This document shows positions 50,180 to 62,087 of a DNA stretch of 64,000 nucleotides, in pieces. The DNA is from Pomacea canaliculata. Its lineage: Eukaryota; Mollusca; Gastropoda; Architaenioglossa; Ampullariidae. A model generated the notes under the pieces. That model was not told where the DNA came from and ran no database searches. It worked only from the letters and a program-made list of their open reading frames with translations. Both the position numbers and the translations under genes were made by a program. The stretch covers positions 4,123,872 through 4,187,871 of the forward strand of contig NC_037601.1 of NCBI RefSeq assembly GCF_003073045.1, in the 5' to 3' direction. Each line of letters starts with the position of its first letter. The stretch's first letter is position 1.

Positions 50180-53013
50180 CTGAAACTGTGAAAAAATTAT
50201 TTACAAACGATGAACACGCTTACTGAAAAAATTACTTTCTTTGTGTACAAGTATGTCAATCTTCAGTATTTGTAATATATAAATAAATATGCTGTTCAAG
50301 AGGAACCTCTAATTTGAAACTTGTTTACTGAATACAAATATTCTAATTGAGGTCTGGGCAGCAGTGTAATGTGTGTAGCCGGAGAAAGAAGTTAATGTTG
50401 TAAGTTGGACATATATTTTCGCAGCTTCCGCCTCCACTATTTTTCTATTCTCTCGTGCATACAGCTTATGACAATTTTTCAGAAATTTTGGTGTGTTTAT
50501 TGACAGTCTCTTTGGAGCATACTTGGCAATATTTTTGATTATTTGAACAATTAGCAGTGGTGTATTCTTGCCCAATTATTAATCCTACATTCATGAAGTC
50601 GCTTTAGAAATGAGATATTTATCTCTTTCCAAAACCCAAGTGATTACATGCTGTTCAAAGATTTGTCTCTCTTGAATAGATGATAGATGATTTGGGGAAT
50701 TTGGGGAGTTAGAACCTATTGAGGAATTCAACTGATCTGAGAATAATTTTGCACACAAGTGAGCCTTTAACTTATTAAAGTATTAAAGTATTAAATTCAA
50801 AAAGTTATTTAACCTCTTTAAGTAAGTTTTGTTATTTTCACTGTTTATTCATAATTATGAGCTAAATCTGCAACATATACAGCAGGTAGCAAAATCAACA
50901 CAACAGCAGTATTGAGGCCCTACCAAAGAGCCTACCTTTGTGACATCGGAAAAACGAAGGTCTTGGCTTACTTTCTAAAACGCAACATTTAAAGTCTCGT
51001 GTTCAGTGTTATTTCTTTTTATCTAGGATATTTATATACTAATGGAAAGAATTGATGTGCTCACAGTACAAAAAATTCAACAAAATAAACCCTCATTTCT
51101 ATGCAGTCTTCCTCGTGGAAAATGTACCCAAATCTGATGGAGATATGTAATGAGCTCAGCCCAGTTTTTTTGAAAATGATGTTGCACTCATGCTGGCCTT
51201 TGACATGTCAGATATCGCCTATCAGTCGACGAAAGCTGATCTTTGCTTTCGTGTCGTCAGTTGGCCTGTTGTAATGCTTAGTCAATTAGCTTCCTGCTTG
51301 AAATAATCAGCGTCCAGCGAGATCTGCTCTGCCACTTCTCCTGTAGCTACACCAGTTACTCACACAACGACACAAGTGTTGTCTATACGACTGCCGCACT
51401 TTTACAGTGCAGGCCCCTAGTGCTGACCCCTGGCAGTGTATCAGACCCCCTTGGTGCTTTGTCAACACACACACTCTTACTTTCGTGCTTTCCCAGTGAA
51501 AGTAAGCCAGCGACACCGACAATACAAAACCGTAAACATACGGTGAATAATCAAACAGTATTCGTCATCGGTAATGATCGATCGTGCTTTGAGGTTGTAT
51601 GAGGTGGCAGTATCAAGTCGTTACATATCTCTAGTAATATGTACAGGAATACTGAACTCAGGTCAGGCGGATTTTACTAGTGAGTAAGATTAATCTTTGT
51701 TCATTTTAACTAAGTTTCGTTTTCTCCATCTTCGTGGAAAGGAGTTTTTTTTTTACGTGATTGTTTTAAAAGACTAAAGGCCTTGTAAGTGAGATCTTAT
51801 TGAAGAGAAAGGGGAAACATCTTATTGATACAAGTCCAAACATACCGTTTCCCTTTACTGGATGACAGGCCAAGAGCGTTAATTAATTTTGATAGGTGGC
51901 ACAGAAGAGATGAGTTTTTCTTTTCACAAATAGATGTCGTCATCCGATGAATATGTCTGAGTGTAAATAAGTTATACACATGCAACCTCACGATCGACTC
52001 TCCCTTCAACTCATTCCACAAAGTTATCTTTCAAACAGTTTAGAACCTTCGAAAGATCCACAAGCAATTAAACTTGAGTGTTACTGACATATACTAGCTT
52101 CTTGTGTAATATAAACAAAACTGCACCAGCACAAAATGAAAGCATTTGTTCAAACTCGTAATTTTTTACTTACAGCTTAGATGTTCCAACCTGTTTTGTC
52201 CCCTAAACACCTCCCGTTATTTATTCCAGGACAGCGGTATAAAGCCGTTACGTGCACGAGCGGACATGTTGCATGACGTGCTAACGGCCGTTTCCGAGTA
52301 TTCAAAATCGAAAGTACGATATAGTTTTTTTTTCTTCTTAATATAGAAGTTACGTAATCTTAAAATGCCAGAATGAAGCTAATCTAAACTGATTCATGCT
52401 TCTCTAGCTTGCTGCCAAAACAATTTATCTGAACAGTATTTGTGTCATCCTGCATCTTGCTCCCTGCGAGTCACTGACTGTTGTCGCCTCCACTTGTTCA
52501 GTGCCAAGACTTTAAACTTCAAATTCGATGTGACCTGCTGCATGGCTACTTCAAAGCTATCTGCCGGAGCTAGCGGTCATGATATCTTGAAAATAGAACT
52601 AGCGGTCATACATATCTTGTGGGGTGTACTGCATGCTCTGGAATACTTGCATAGCAAAGGTGTCATACATATAGTGTGAAGGCTAGCCATATTTTAATAT
52701 CAGCTAGCGGACAGGTGTGTCTCACTGGCCTCTCTCTCCACAGTCGGAGAATGCCAGCGCCTGTAAACAGTATGACTACCCCAACATGCTGATGGTTGCT
52801 TCTAGTATTTCAGTCCGGAAATTTTTGAACAGATCTTGGTATTTTTCAGTGACTGTAAAAATAACCTGATAATCTTACTGCTAGAAGTCAGCTATTTTCT
52901 AGTGATTGTTTTTGAGACCAGCATCCACTATTATTATGTTTGTGTGTTTTTCTGTTTAGTAAAGCGCTTTGAGCCCACCTTTAATGGTGGGGAATATCAC
53001 TATATAAATAAAC

Positions 53014-53068
<55 letters not shown>

Positions 53069-54343
53069 CATCATCATCATCATCATCATCATCATTGTTG
53101 CGGTGTAGTGCTGTTTTTTCATTATTCAAACGTGAGTTAATTGTATTTTAACCCTTCCTACAACAGCAGTAAAGGGATTCTTTTTGATTCAAGAGTCGAT
53201 ATATTATTCTCTGGTAATTGCGTTTAAACGACTCTCACTCTATATAAATAGTAAACAGTGATCGATATTGAACACGCCTCTGAACGGTCAAACAGTACAC
53301 ACCAAGGACGTTTATATTAGATGGTGGTATATACACTTCCGATCATAGTCAAAAGGGTTCCAATAAATTATTGCTGAATATAAAAACAAAATTTCCTCGC
53401 TTGAAAATCAGGCGCTATAATTATAAAGCAGCTACTACACAAGCGAAACCTATGAGTTATGATTTTTCTTCTTTTTTATTTTATTTATTTTGTTTGAGAC
53501 TATTATTTTAGCTGGAGATCCGCTACAGCAGAGAAGATAATTTCTTATTTGGAAGGGACGTCATCACGTCAACGTCTTCCTTCTTTTGTCTCGAGAGTAG
53601 TTTCCCTTGTAAAGACAAATATGGCTGGAGGACGTGGTCGACTCTAAAACAAGCCTCATCGCTGTCCTTTGTACATAGGCGCTCGCATAGTAAACAGATT
53701 TAAGAGTTTCAAAGGTAATACAGAAAATTTATTGACATCAGGCTGTTCTTATTCGCTGTTTAGCTTCTGTAACGTGTCACGAGGCAGTAAAATAGATGTA
53801 ACGAGGGTCACAGACTATACAGAGCACGGATTAGCATGGCATTATCAACTAGTGCTCTATCGGTATTACTAATAATGTTAATATTATTGCGACTGTAGTA
53901 TTAAAATGTATGTCGTACTCAATTACTCCATACTATCTCAAAAAAATAAATATGACTTCTCATTTCTGTAAGAAGTATTACATTCATCTTCTTCATAATT
54001 TCTTTTCACTTTTAAATTTTAACTTTTTTGCCCTTTTCTTCACTCTTTTTTCAGAAGAGTCATAAGTGCAATTTTATTTTTGGAGGGCTCCTCATTCATT
54101 GACAGAGGCTGTTTTGGATGGCATGACATATACCCTGAAAATAAACTGGAACAAAAAACTCTTGCCATAGACCTTAACCCTAATTCTATTTGATTTGCAA
54201 AAAGCACCATTGCTTCTTGATCCCTCCACAAGTAAAGTTTTACCGAGTAGGCACTAGTGGTAAAGCTGTTTGCTACTTAGTTTGCTGTTTATATCTTGTT
54301 ACATTTATTTTTTTTTTACTAATATTTCTTTACATTTCTCCAG
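50180..54343. other. P3 upstream region and intergenic space to the bL36m gene
   Basis: Should contain the P3 5' UTR exon and promoter, and the 5' UTR exon of the divergently placed bL36m gene, but neither can be fixed from the sequence. Around 51480-51502 there is CTTTCGTGCTTTCCCAGTGA, partly similar to the P2 IRF-like site (shared TTTCCCAGTGAAA), though with GAAA spacing of four. The rest is AT-rich. Confidence 0.4.
52951..53094 (+). repeat. retroposon 3' end with (ATT)n-(ATC)n tail
   Basis: AAAGCGCTTTGAGCCCACCT...ACTATATAAATAAACTTATT followed by about 18 ATT and 9 ATC units. The GCGCTTTGAG...TATATAAATAAA pattern is typical of SINE/L2-type tails. Confidence 0.65.
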
Positions 54344-54354
54344 AACCAACTTGA

Positions 54355-54885
54355 ATGGCATCAGCACTGAGACAACTAACTGGTGCCCTGTGCTCCAGAA
54401 TTTTCCAGACCTTTGCATTACCAAAATCTCCAAACAGTCAAACACACTTGTCGTCATGTCTTTCAAATAACGCCATCTCATCTGTCAGCGCTGCCAGGTT
54501 TTTCTCCTCTTGTTTTGGTCAAATAAGAACCTCACAACTTTTCCAACCATTTGCAGCAAGTCACCTGTTTCAAATGACCAAGCATATTCCTGTTACTTTG
54601 ACCCAAGTCAGGAACTACAAGGTGAGGGCAGTGCTGAAGAGAAGATGCAAGTCTTGCTACTTCGTGAAACGACAAAACAGAATGTTTGTAGAATGCAAAG
54701 CAAAACCTCGACACAAGCAGATGCAAATGATGAGTAAGAGAAATCTGTGGCGCGAAGATTATTCTAAAGGAAACATTGTCAAAGCCATTTTCTGGAAGCT
54801 AAACGAAAAGCGCTATTATAAGATGGGGGATAATAAATTTGCTCGGTATGACTGGCTCAAAGGAAAAATTGGAGTAACAATTTGA
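54355..54885 (+). CDS. MRPL36: mitochondrial large ribosomal subunit protein bL36m, with C-terminal extension
   Basis: ATG at 54355 just after an acceptor (TTTCTCCAG at 54343), so the 5' UTR is spliced. 176 aa. The N-terminal 80 or so residues are Ser/Ala/Phe-rich with few acidic residues, as for a mitochondrial presequence. Then comes the bL36 core, NYKVRAVLKRRCKSCYFVKR...FVECKAKPRHKQ, with the Cys-x2-Cys...Cys...His zinc site. Human bL36m is 103 aa and ends shortly after the KHKQ motif, whereas here about 50 extra residues follow (WREDYSKG...WKLNEKRYYKMG...). AATAAA at 54906-54911 is about 20 bases past the stop. Confidence 0.9.
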   Translation: MASALRQLTGALCSRIFQTFALPKSPNSQTHLSSCLSNNAISSVSAARFFSSCFGQIRTSQLFQPFAASHLFQMTKHIPVTLTQVRNYKVRAVLKRRCKSCYFVKRQNRMFVECKAKPRHKQMQMMSKRNLWREDYSKGNIVKAIFWKLNEKRYYKMGDNKFARYDWLKGKIGVTI

Positions 54886-54905
54886 ATAAGACTTTCTGGG
54901 CATAA

Positions 54906-54911
54906 AATAAA
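54906..54911 (+). terminator. poly(A) signal of bL36m
   Basis: AATAAA twenty-one bases after the TGA... stop region of the plus-strand gene. Confidence 0.6.
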
Positions 54912-56417
54912 AGACACTATGAAGCATGCAGAATCTATGCACATCATAAATGAAATTTGAAACTTTAGGTTAATAATGGTTGGTTATTTTTTAAAGTACT
55001 AGGACTCCCTGTTTTCTGTCAATGACCAGACTTACTGCTTTAGACTGCTTTAACATTATTGCCTATATGCTGTATATCCAGTATAATTTTAATTTTCTTT
55101 GATTAGTCCTCATCCAGATTTCCAATTTTTCATGAAATAAATGTTTGATTTCAACATTATTTTGTAATTTAATGAGTGAGAGCAGAAAAAGGTAATTATG
55201 TATATATTTGTTCTGTTTTTGTAACATGTAATTTACTACTGAGATATTGAACAAGCAGTAAATGTTGATTGCTAGTGTTCCTTTAATTAAAATAAAGGAA
55301 TAAATGTTTAACTTGAAAACATATGACACTTTATGTAAATAGTGTTAAGCTAGATATTGATTCCTGCACTGAATAGGCAAGAGGTGCAGTACAATTACAC
55401 TTCAGAAAGGCCAGGTCACAGTTTAAATGATCCACACCAAAACATCCAATATCCCTATCACCTAGTTTATTCTAGGCAGTTCATTAACAGCACACAAATC
55501 TAGGCCCCACTCCCGTCTGTTTAGTCTGCTCAGCTCCACTCCCATCTGTTCAATGTACCTTAAGCATTTGTACCAAAGTAAAATTACAAATAAATTACAA
55601 ATTTACAAGTAAAATTTAATCTGGAAATTCACTCAAAACTTCAAAAATCAATTGTGTATCAGACTATGACAATGAATCAAAACTATGTAAATAACTTTAT
55701 TTACAACCTTTCAAATAATGATTTAAGAAATGAAAACATAGACAAGGAAAGTACAGTAAACAACTATTTCTTAGCAGGCAGGCAAAACAAACCTCAGTAA
55801 ATATATTCAATAGCCAGTTAGCATTACAAATTTTAAAATTGACAAATATTTTTAATATTACCAGAAGAGTCATTAGCATTTCATATTTGTTACTATTTCT
55901 AAAACTTTCATAATGTTCTCAGAAAGTCATGTAATGCTAACTCTTTGTTCATTCTTTATAAACTTGTTTAGAATATAACAAACATAGAAGAAAACTTTTA
56001 GAATCAATTATTACCATTAATTAGGTTTATTATTGCAGCACTTTCCAATTGAAGTACCATGTAGCTGACTTCTTTTTCATACAAAAGTAAAGCCATAACT
56101 GAAATGAGTAAGTGAATAATTTCTTAATATTTTTGTTTTGAAGATTCTTTTTATAAACTGCCAAATGAAACTAGAGATGTTGTTTGTGCATGTTATAAGG
56201 TAAAACTCCAAAAGAAAACAAAGAAATATCTGAATCAATGTCAGCACAAATGCAGTGCATTTCTGGCTTTCGCTGTACATATTTTGACAATAATCCTATC
56301 TTGTGTAGATTCAGTGAATGAACATGCACCAAAAGTTGCTGCTCTTGCCCTATGTGGGGAGGTAAGATTTGGGATGACCTCTGGAGATCATGCTGCACAA
56401 TTAGCAAAATGGTTTTC
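54912..56417. other. convergent 3' intergenic region
   Basis: Very AT-rich space between the 3' ends of bL36m (+) and the transporter (-). Minus-strand AATAAA hexamers at 56031-56026 and 55701-55696 are candidate poly(A) signals for the transporter. No coding exon was seen. Confidence 0.5.
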
Positions 56418-59400
56418 TTAATCCTCATGGTAATCTGTTGGTGATACCTCCAACATCAGCTGTGACCAGATAGTAAATTTATCTGTGAAAGCAAAATGTG
56501 AAGCATTAAAAAAAACATGAGTGTAACTAACATTTTTCATTTTATATTCCTGGATTTTTCAGGTATTGTGAAACATAAATCAAAGAAAACACAGTTCATT
56601 TACAACTTAGGGCAAACACCACTTAAAGAAGTCGTTGAAAAGTGATTTTTTTTGTTATGAAAGATACTGACCTGTGCCTGGAAATTTCAGCTTGAAATAT
56701 ACAAAAGGAAAATAAAACACAAGTCCTCCAATCAGAAACAGAAAGGCATAAAGAAACTCGATTTGTGGAGACTCAACAATAGGAGCGATAACCAGATATA
56801 TGGCCACCACTGTCATAACAATGGGTATGATTATCGGCACCTGTGAATGAAACAAAAATTTGTCTTTAATGCACTTATTTCAACGTTTTTCTTTATTTTA
56901 CTATTGTTTTTATGTACGCACTTTTACTTACATATGTACAGTTCAAATTTATTTAATGACAAAAATGAAAATGCATTAGTTACCTTAAGCAAATTACAAA
57001 ACAAAACAATTTTTTTTATGCAAAGATTTCTTATCTTAGTTTTCATCCAAACATCTAAAAATCCGACTAGAAGCCACAATATCTTCAAAGGCACAAAACT
57101 TATGACATCAAGATATGATCACCCTGTATGGTCGTGAGGCGTCCTTCATTCTGAATCGCAATATGACAACAGCCAAGAAGTTAAGGCCATAGAATAACCA
57201 GGTAACAAAGCCAAGAAAGTCAATTAGACTGGATATATCGCCAGCAGCTATCATCAAAAGTGCCACAACAATCTGAAAAACACATACTCAAATATTATTA
57301 ACAGTAAAAATAGTTTTCGAAAATATTATGAATATTTTGACAAGTATCTTCATTAAACATTGTATTATTAATTCACCCAATGAACAGGACTCCTCTCCCC
57401 GTTCCCAGACATCAACATAAGGCTTGCCTTAAGTTTCCTGGATTTCTAAAGTTTTTATAGGTTGCTTTGCTTAGAAGTCAAGTGTCAAAATTTCATTAAC
57501 ATACCTCCAGTAATTACAATTAATGGTAACAAGCCCATAAACATAAATTTCTTGTAGACACTTTAGTCTACAGAGATAATGATTTAACATTTTATTTTTA
57601 ACATTATTTTTGGAAAATGCACTGAGATCTCTTTAATGGGTTGGGAAGTGCACTATATAAATGCATATTATTTTGCTAACACTGTACAAATGTTTTTTGG
57701 GTTTTTTGGTTTTTTTCGCTAACACTATATAAATGTATATTATTATTAAGCTAATGCTTACAGTGAAAATCATGGATGTCAATGGGGTCCTCTGCTTGAT
57801 GTGTATATAAGACAAGAATGCAGGTAAATTATTGTCTCTAGCTGCAGCAAATATTGTCCTGTTTTAAATATATTGTGCAGTGTTTTATTTTTATACATAT
57901 ACATCCACAAACATATGCAGTCATAATAATAAATCAAACTCTCATATGGCATATTTCCTAACAGGTTAGAAAGCTCAATGTCCTTCACAATGGATTATAA
58001 CAACAAACAAGACATTAAAGTGGAAGAATTAATATACAATGGTCATGTGGAATGGAAGGAAATTGGATGCCAAACACCTAGCGTATGTTTTGATATTATA
58101 ATTAGCTCTGATTTGTGCTCCATAAAAGCAGGATGTCATCAAGTGACATGGAGTGCAGTAATTACTCAGTCTAGCACCAGATATTCTTTCTGTTTGATGC
58201 TATACACCAGTAAGCAAAGGAATGGCCTTTTGAACCCTGGGATGTTTTCTGAGTTGTGCTATACAAATCTCAATGATCAAATTTATAGTTTGCCACCTCC
58301 ACTCCTGGAAAAAATATTAGGAAAAGATGTTATCAAGTTGAAAAGTTTCTAAAAGTCTGTATTTTCTGGACTATGACAGTCTGGTAACATAAGCTGACAT
58401 GTTTCGTAACTCACCTGCTTCCTGTAAATGCAGTGCCATTAGCAGACCCAAAGGTGGATATGATGACACTAAGGGGCATGAGGATGGCAGCACTCTTTAA
58501 TACTCTTTTTCCCCAGAGCTACAAGAGCAAAGAAAATGTGGGGAAAAACATGCAACTCTTTAACGTTAACGTTACTGACATAGAGAAGAGCTAAAAAAAG
58601 GGGTCTGTGTTTAGCCCATACGCGTAAATGGTAAGATCTTGGTATTTTGTAATAATAATTACCTTACTGCAGTTTTCTGCTTTTTCTTTTTATGCTTTTA
58701 TTATTTTAAGAGCAGTTACCGATTTTTGTCCTTTTTTAACCGTGAGCAAAATTAAATTAAACTTTTTATGAAATTTCTGAAACAAAGAATTATTATTCAT
58801 AAAGAAAAAAATACTGTAGAACATCATTCCATTTCATGAGCCTGTTTCATAATATATGATGGAGGCTGCTACAGCTGTAGTGAGGTTACATCCTCTTGAG
58901 ATCTCAGTTAACTGTACCAATCACATTAAAACAAGTCATCATATAATCTTTAAGTCTGAAACATCATCTTATTTTAAATGCAAGTTGTCTCAGTTACATA
59001 TCTAGTTACAGAACAACTAACCATGGCAACTGCATCAGCATCCAGCAGTTCTGTTGATGTCATGACAGTCAGGTAGGACACATTGGTCAGTGTATAGAGA
59101 AGGATTACTATCAGAATGGCAGCAATATTTGCACGTGGAAGATTTCTGTGTGGACAGCAAAACAATGAAACTTTCACAAAGACGGCTTATTCTGCTGCTG
59201 TTGCAAACTTTCTTTTGTGCGTATAAATAGATAAATGCTTTATTCCAATAAACTTGTCAGTGCAGATGCTTATCTGAGTAAGGCCAAAGCTTTAATTGTG
59301 CAAGTCACAAGTATGACATCCAGGTATTAGTTACTGACATCAAGTGATTCAGCTGTTCTTTGAAACAAACCTGCCCAGCCACTTTCAGAAAAATGAGATG

Positions 59401-62087
59401 CAAACTTTGAAATAATCTTTTATTCCTTTTTAGACTATCAAATTTCTAAATAAAGATGTGGGAGAGAAAGTTAATGGTTTTTTTAAACAAAAACAGTACT
59501 GTGTTGTAATTCTGTTTTAATTGTTCGAAGAAATAACTTAAAATTTGCACTCACTTTGCAGGATCTTTCACTTCTTCAATCACATAGTTCAGGTTTTGCC
59601 TGCATGATAATTTGACAATATAAACATTTTACGTGGTTCTTGTTGTGAAATGTCCTACGTGACTTCAACATCCAACCTAAATTCCCCAAAATCAAGTTCT
59701 GGTAGCGGACATATTTAGAATCCCCAATGCCAAATCATTTACAATTTGCACTCTCTTTGCAAATTTTCTTTGCATAATTTGGAGCAGTCTTGTTGCTAAG
59801 GACATGAACCACTGATATGTACACATGCATAGACCTTGTTTTAATTTGGAAAGATTAGGGTGAATGCTACTCACATATTACTTTTCCTTTATAAGAGGAA
59901 AATTAATATTAAAGACTTTACCATCCATCATAGGCCCAGAGAGCACTATAAAAAGCCAGTGCAATTTGAGATGGAGAGTCTGTAGAACCACTGAATCCTG
60001 TTTTGAGGTTTTCTGTCTTGCCTGCTCAAAAAGTATATGTTTTGAATAAATTTAGTAACATTTATTAATGAAGTTTACATGACGATTAAATGACACTTGT
60101 TAAAAGGAATTTTTTTTCCTTTTTAGTTGAAAGGCTAGTAAATGATAACAATTCAGATCACAATAATGATTAAAGTCCCATTGTCACTTTGGTTCATGTA
60201 CACTCAGAGGCTGTTACTTCATACACATATATCTCTCTTACACATCTGCGCACACACACACACAGATGATCTACTATACGAGATGTCATAGAAGTGATGA
60301 GCCAGATAGTGATGGCTCTACCAGATGTCAACATGACCAGTCTGTGCAAGAAAAGGTTTCTGTGAAAACTAAAATCACTCACATCAGCTAGGTCATCTTG
60401 ATCCAGAAGACATGTTTAACAACTATCCCAAGGCTCAGCAAAACTAATAACTATAACAGATCTGAGAGATGAGGACAGTGGTTGCTTTTGGTTGTGATTA
60501 ATGAACCAAAAAAGTACAGTTTAAACTGTTCTATTTCTGGGTGTACAGATACATGATAAATACCCTCAAAGAGCATGACGATTCCTCCAACCAGGATAAT
60601 AACTAGAGCTGCTACTTTCATGACGGTAGTCAGAACCTGAACCTGTGCTGCCAGCTTTGTACTGTAAGAGTTCACAATCCCCACGAGTACTGCAAAAAAT
60701 AGAATATTTTTGGACAAAGTATGTCAACCACTTCAGCATATAAAGTAGTAGAATGCAAATTGTTAATGTTTAGTATTCCAACAATCATATTCTAAAAGTT
60801 ATGCAAATTCAAAAAGCTTTATATTATGTAATATAGATGCATCTTCTTTATCCTTTTGGACAAAGTTCTCTGTTGCATGCTTTTATAAACTAGAGTGTCA
60901 GCAGATGTACATATCATAGGGTAGAGTAGTTATCATTTCTTGTACTTGTACGGTCAAAATCTCCACTGAACCCTTACAATGGCGACATCAAAGGCACTGA
61001 TGCATTGTTGTTCCCCTTACCCACTGCAGCAGCTGCAATAATCTTCTTCAATGCATCAGTGTTGACACATGCACCAAAAAAGGTCACCAAGTACTCTGCC
61101 AGGGTCAGTGTCATGATGGCTAGGGAGGAGGTTCTCACTACAATAACAGAAACCCAGGTGAACTCAAAGGCGATCATGTTGCCCAGTGCTGCCCTCATGT
61201 AGGCGTATTCCCCGCCAGATTTCTGGATCAGGGTGCCCAGCTCCGCATAGCACAGTCCTCCTGCACACCATGGGCACTGACCTCACTACACATAGATGGT
61301 GCTTAGTAACCAGCTCCAGCTATAAGGACTGCCCTACAGATAAAATTACTTTTTGTACTTGTACCCCTATAGAGTTTAAAAGTTTAAAAATACTAAAGCA
61401 GTGTCCAGACCTTGCACATGCTAGTTTATGTTTCTTAACCCCCAGAGCATATTTTGCCTTCGCTTTATAACTACGGATCCATGGGGTAAAACATTTGCAG
61501 GGTCTGGACACCGTTTTATATCTCCAGAAATAAGACTGTCCTTCAATTCTTCAAACTACCCCAGGGCAACGACTTGCCATCGCTTAATAACTACTGTCAA
61601 GTAACAGAAATTGTTTCGAGGTGATTTCTCTTATTTTCTTAAAGCATCACATCTGAACGACATACGAAGCGACTCACCCAGGAGGCCGATGAGGCCAGCA
61701 CCAACCCAGACAACGAGGCTGAGCCCCACGGACCCCGTTCTCTGCAGCACACCCTTGGGTGACACGAAAATTCCGGAACCTGTATCACAAAATTGCTTTA
61801 CATTTATCAGTTAAGAAAGGTGATATCATTAGAAGAGTTGTGTAAAGTTTTATCTATATCTATATCTATAACTATAACTATATCTATATCTAAAACTAAT
61901 GCAGGGTATTTTTCCCCTACATACCAACAATGGTGCCGATGATAATTGCTATACTGCTGATGAAACCCAGCTCTCTTTTCATTTCAAAAGTCGGTTTTAT
62001 TACAACAGCTTCGTCTGAGAGGGTCTGTCCAGCCTCTGCATCTTGAGATTTGTTTGAGGTGGGTGGACTGGATTCTGGCATGTCCAT
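56418..62087 (-). CDS. SLC7A9: b(0,+)-type amino acid transporter light chain (SLC7A9-like), 12 exons, 494 aa
   Basis: Exons are 62087-61925, 61779-61678, 61260-61021, 60689-60564, 60021-59922, 59599-59555, 59145-59022, 58518-58415, 57858-57762, 57272-57123, 56840-56672 and 56482-56418 (TAA). All are GT-AG with matching phases, total 1485 nt. The protein has 12 predicted membrane segments of the APC/LeuT fold. [12 protein letters not shown] forms the unwound TM1 substrate site. A cysteine in FFGACVN sits where light chains form the disulfide with the SLC3 heavy chain. Other family blocks are [33 protein letters not shown] and WLFYGLNFL. The start is the ATG at 62087, immediately after a likely acceptor; an ATG two codons further on is an alternative. 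Known role of the family: sodium-independent exchange of cystine and cationic for neutral amino acids at the plasma membrane, in complex with rBAT. Confidence 0.92.
57605..57750 (+). repeat. retroposon tails in transporter intron 9-10
   Basis: AGTGCACTATATAAATGCAT and, about 65 bp on, AACACTATATAAATGTATAT with ATT units: two short copies of the TATATAAAT-type tail also seen at 53000. Confidence 0.5.
61855..61895. repeat. (TATATC)n-like microsatellite
   Basis: Imperfect CTATAT/CTATAA units in transporter intron 1. Confidence 0.75.

Noticed and set aside
52836..53108. 90-codon ORF with a long Ile run
   Set aside because: It comes from the ATT/ATC tail of a retroposon.
57978..58352. 124-codon plus-strand ORF in a transporter intron
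   Set aside because: It starts with an ATG and is fairly long, but lies in AT-rich intron, is antisense to the gene, lacks splice or poly(A) context and matches no family I know.
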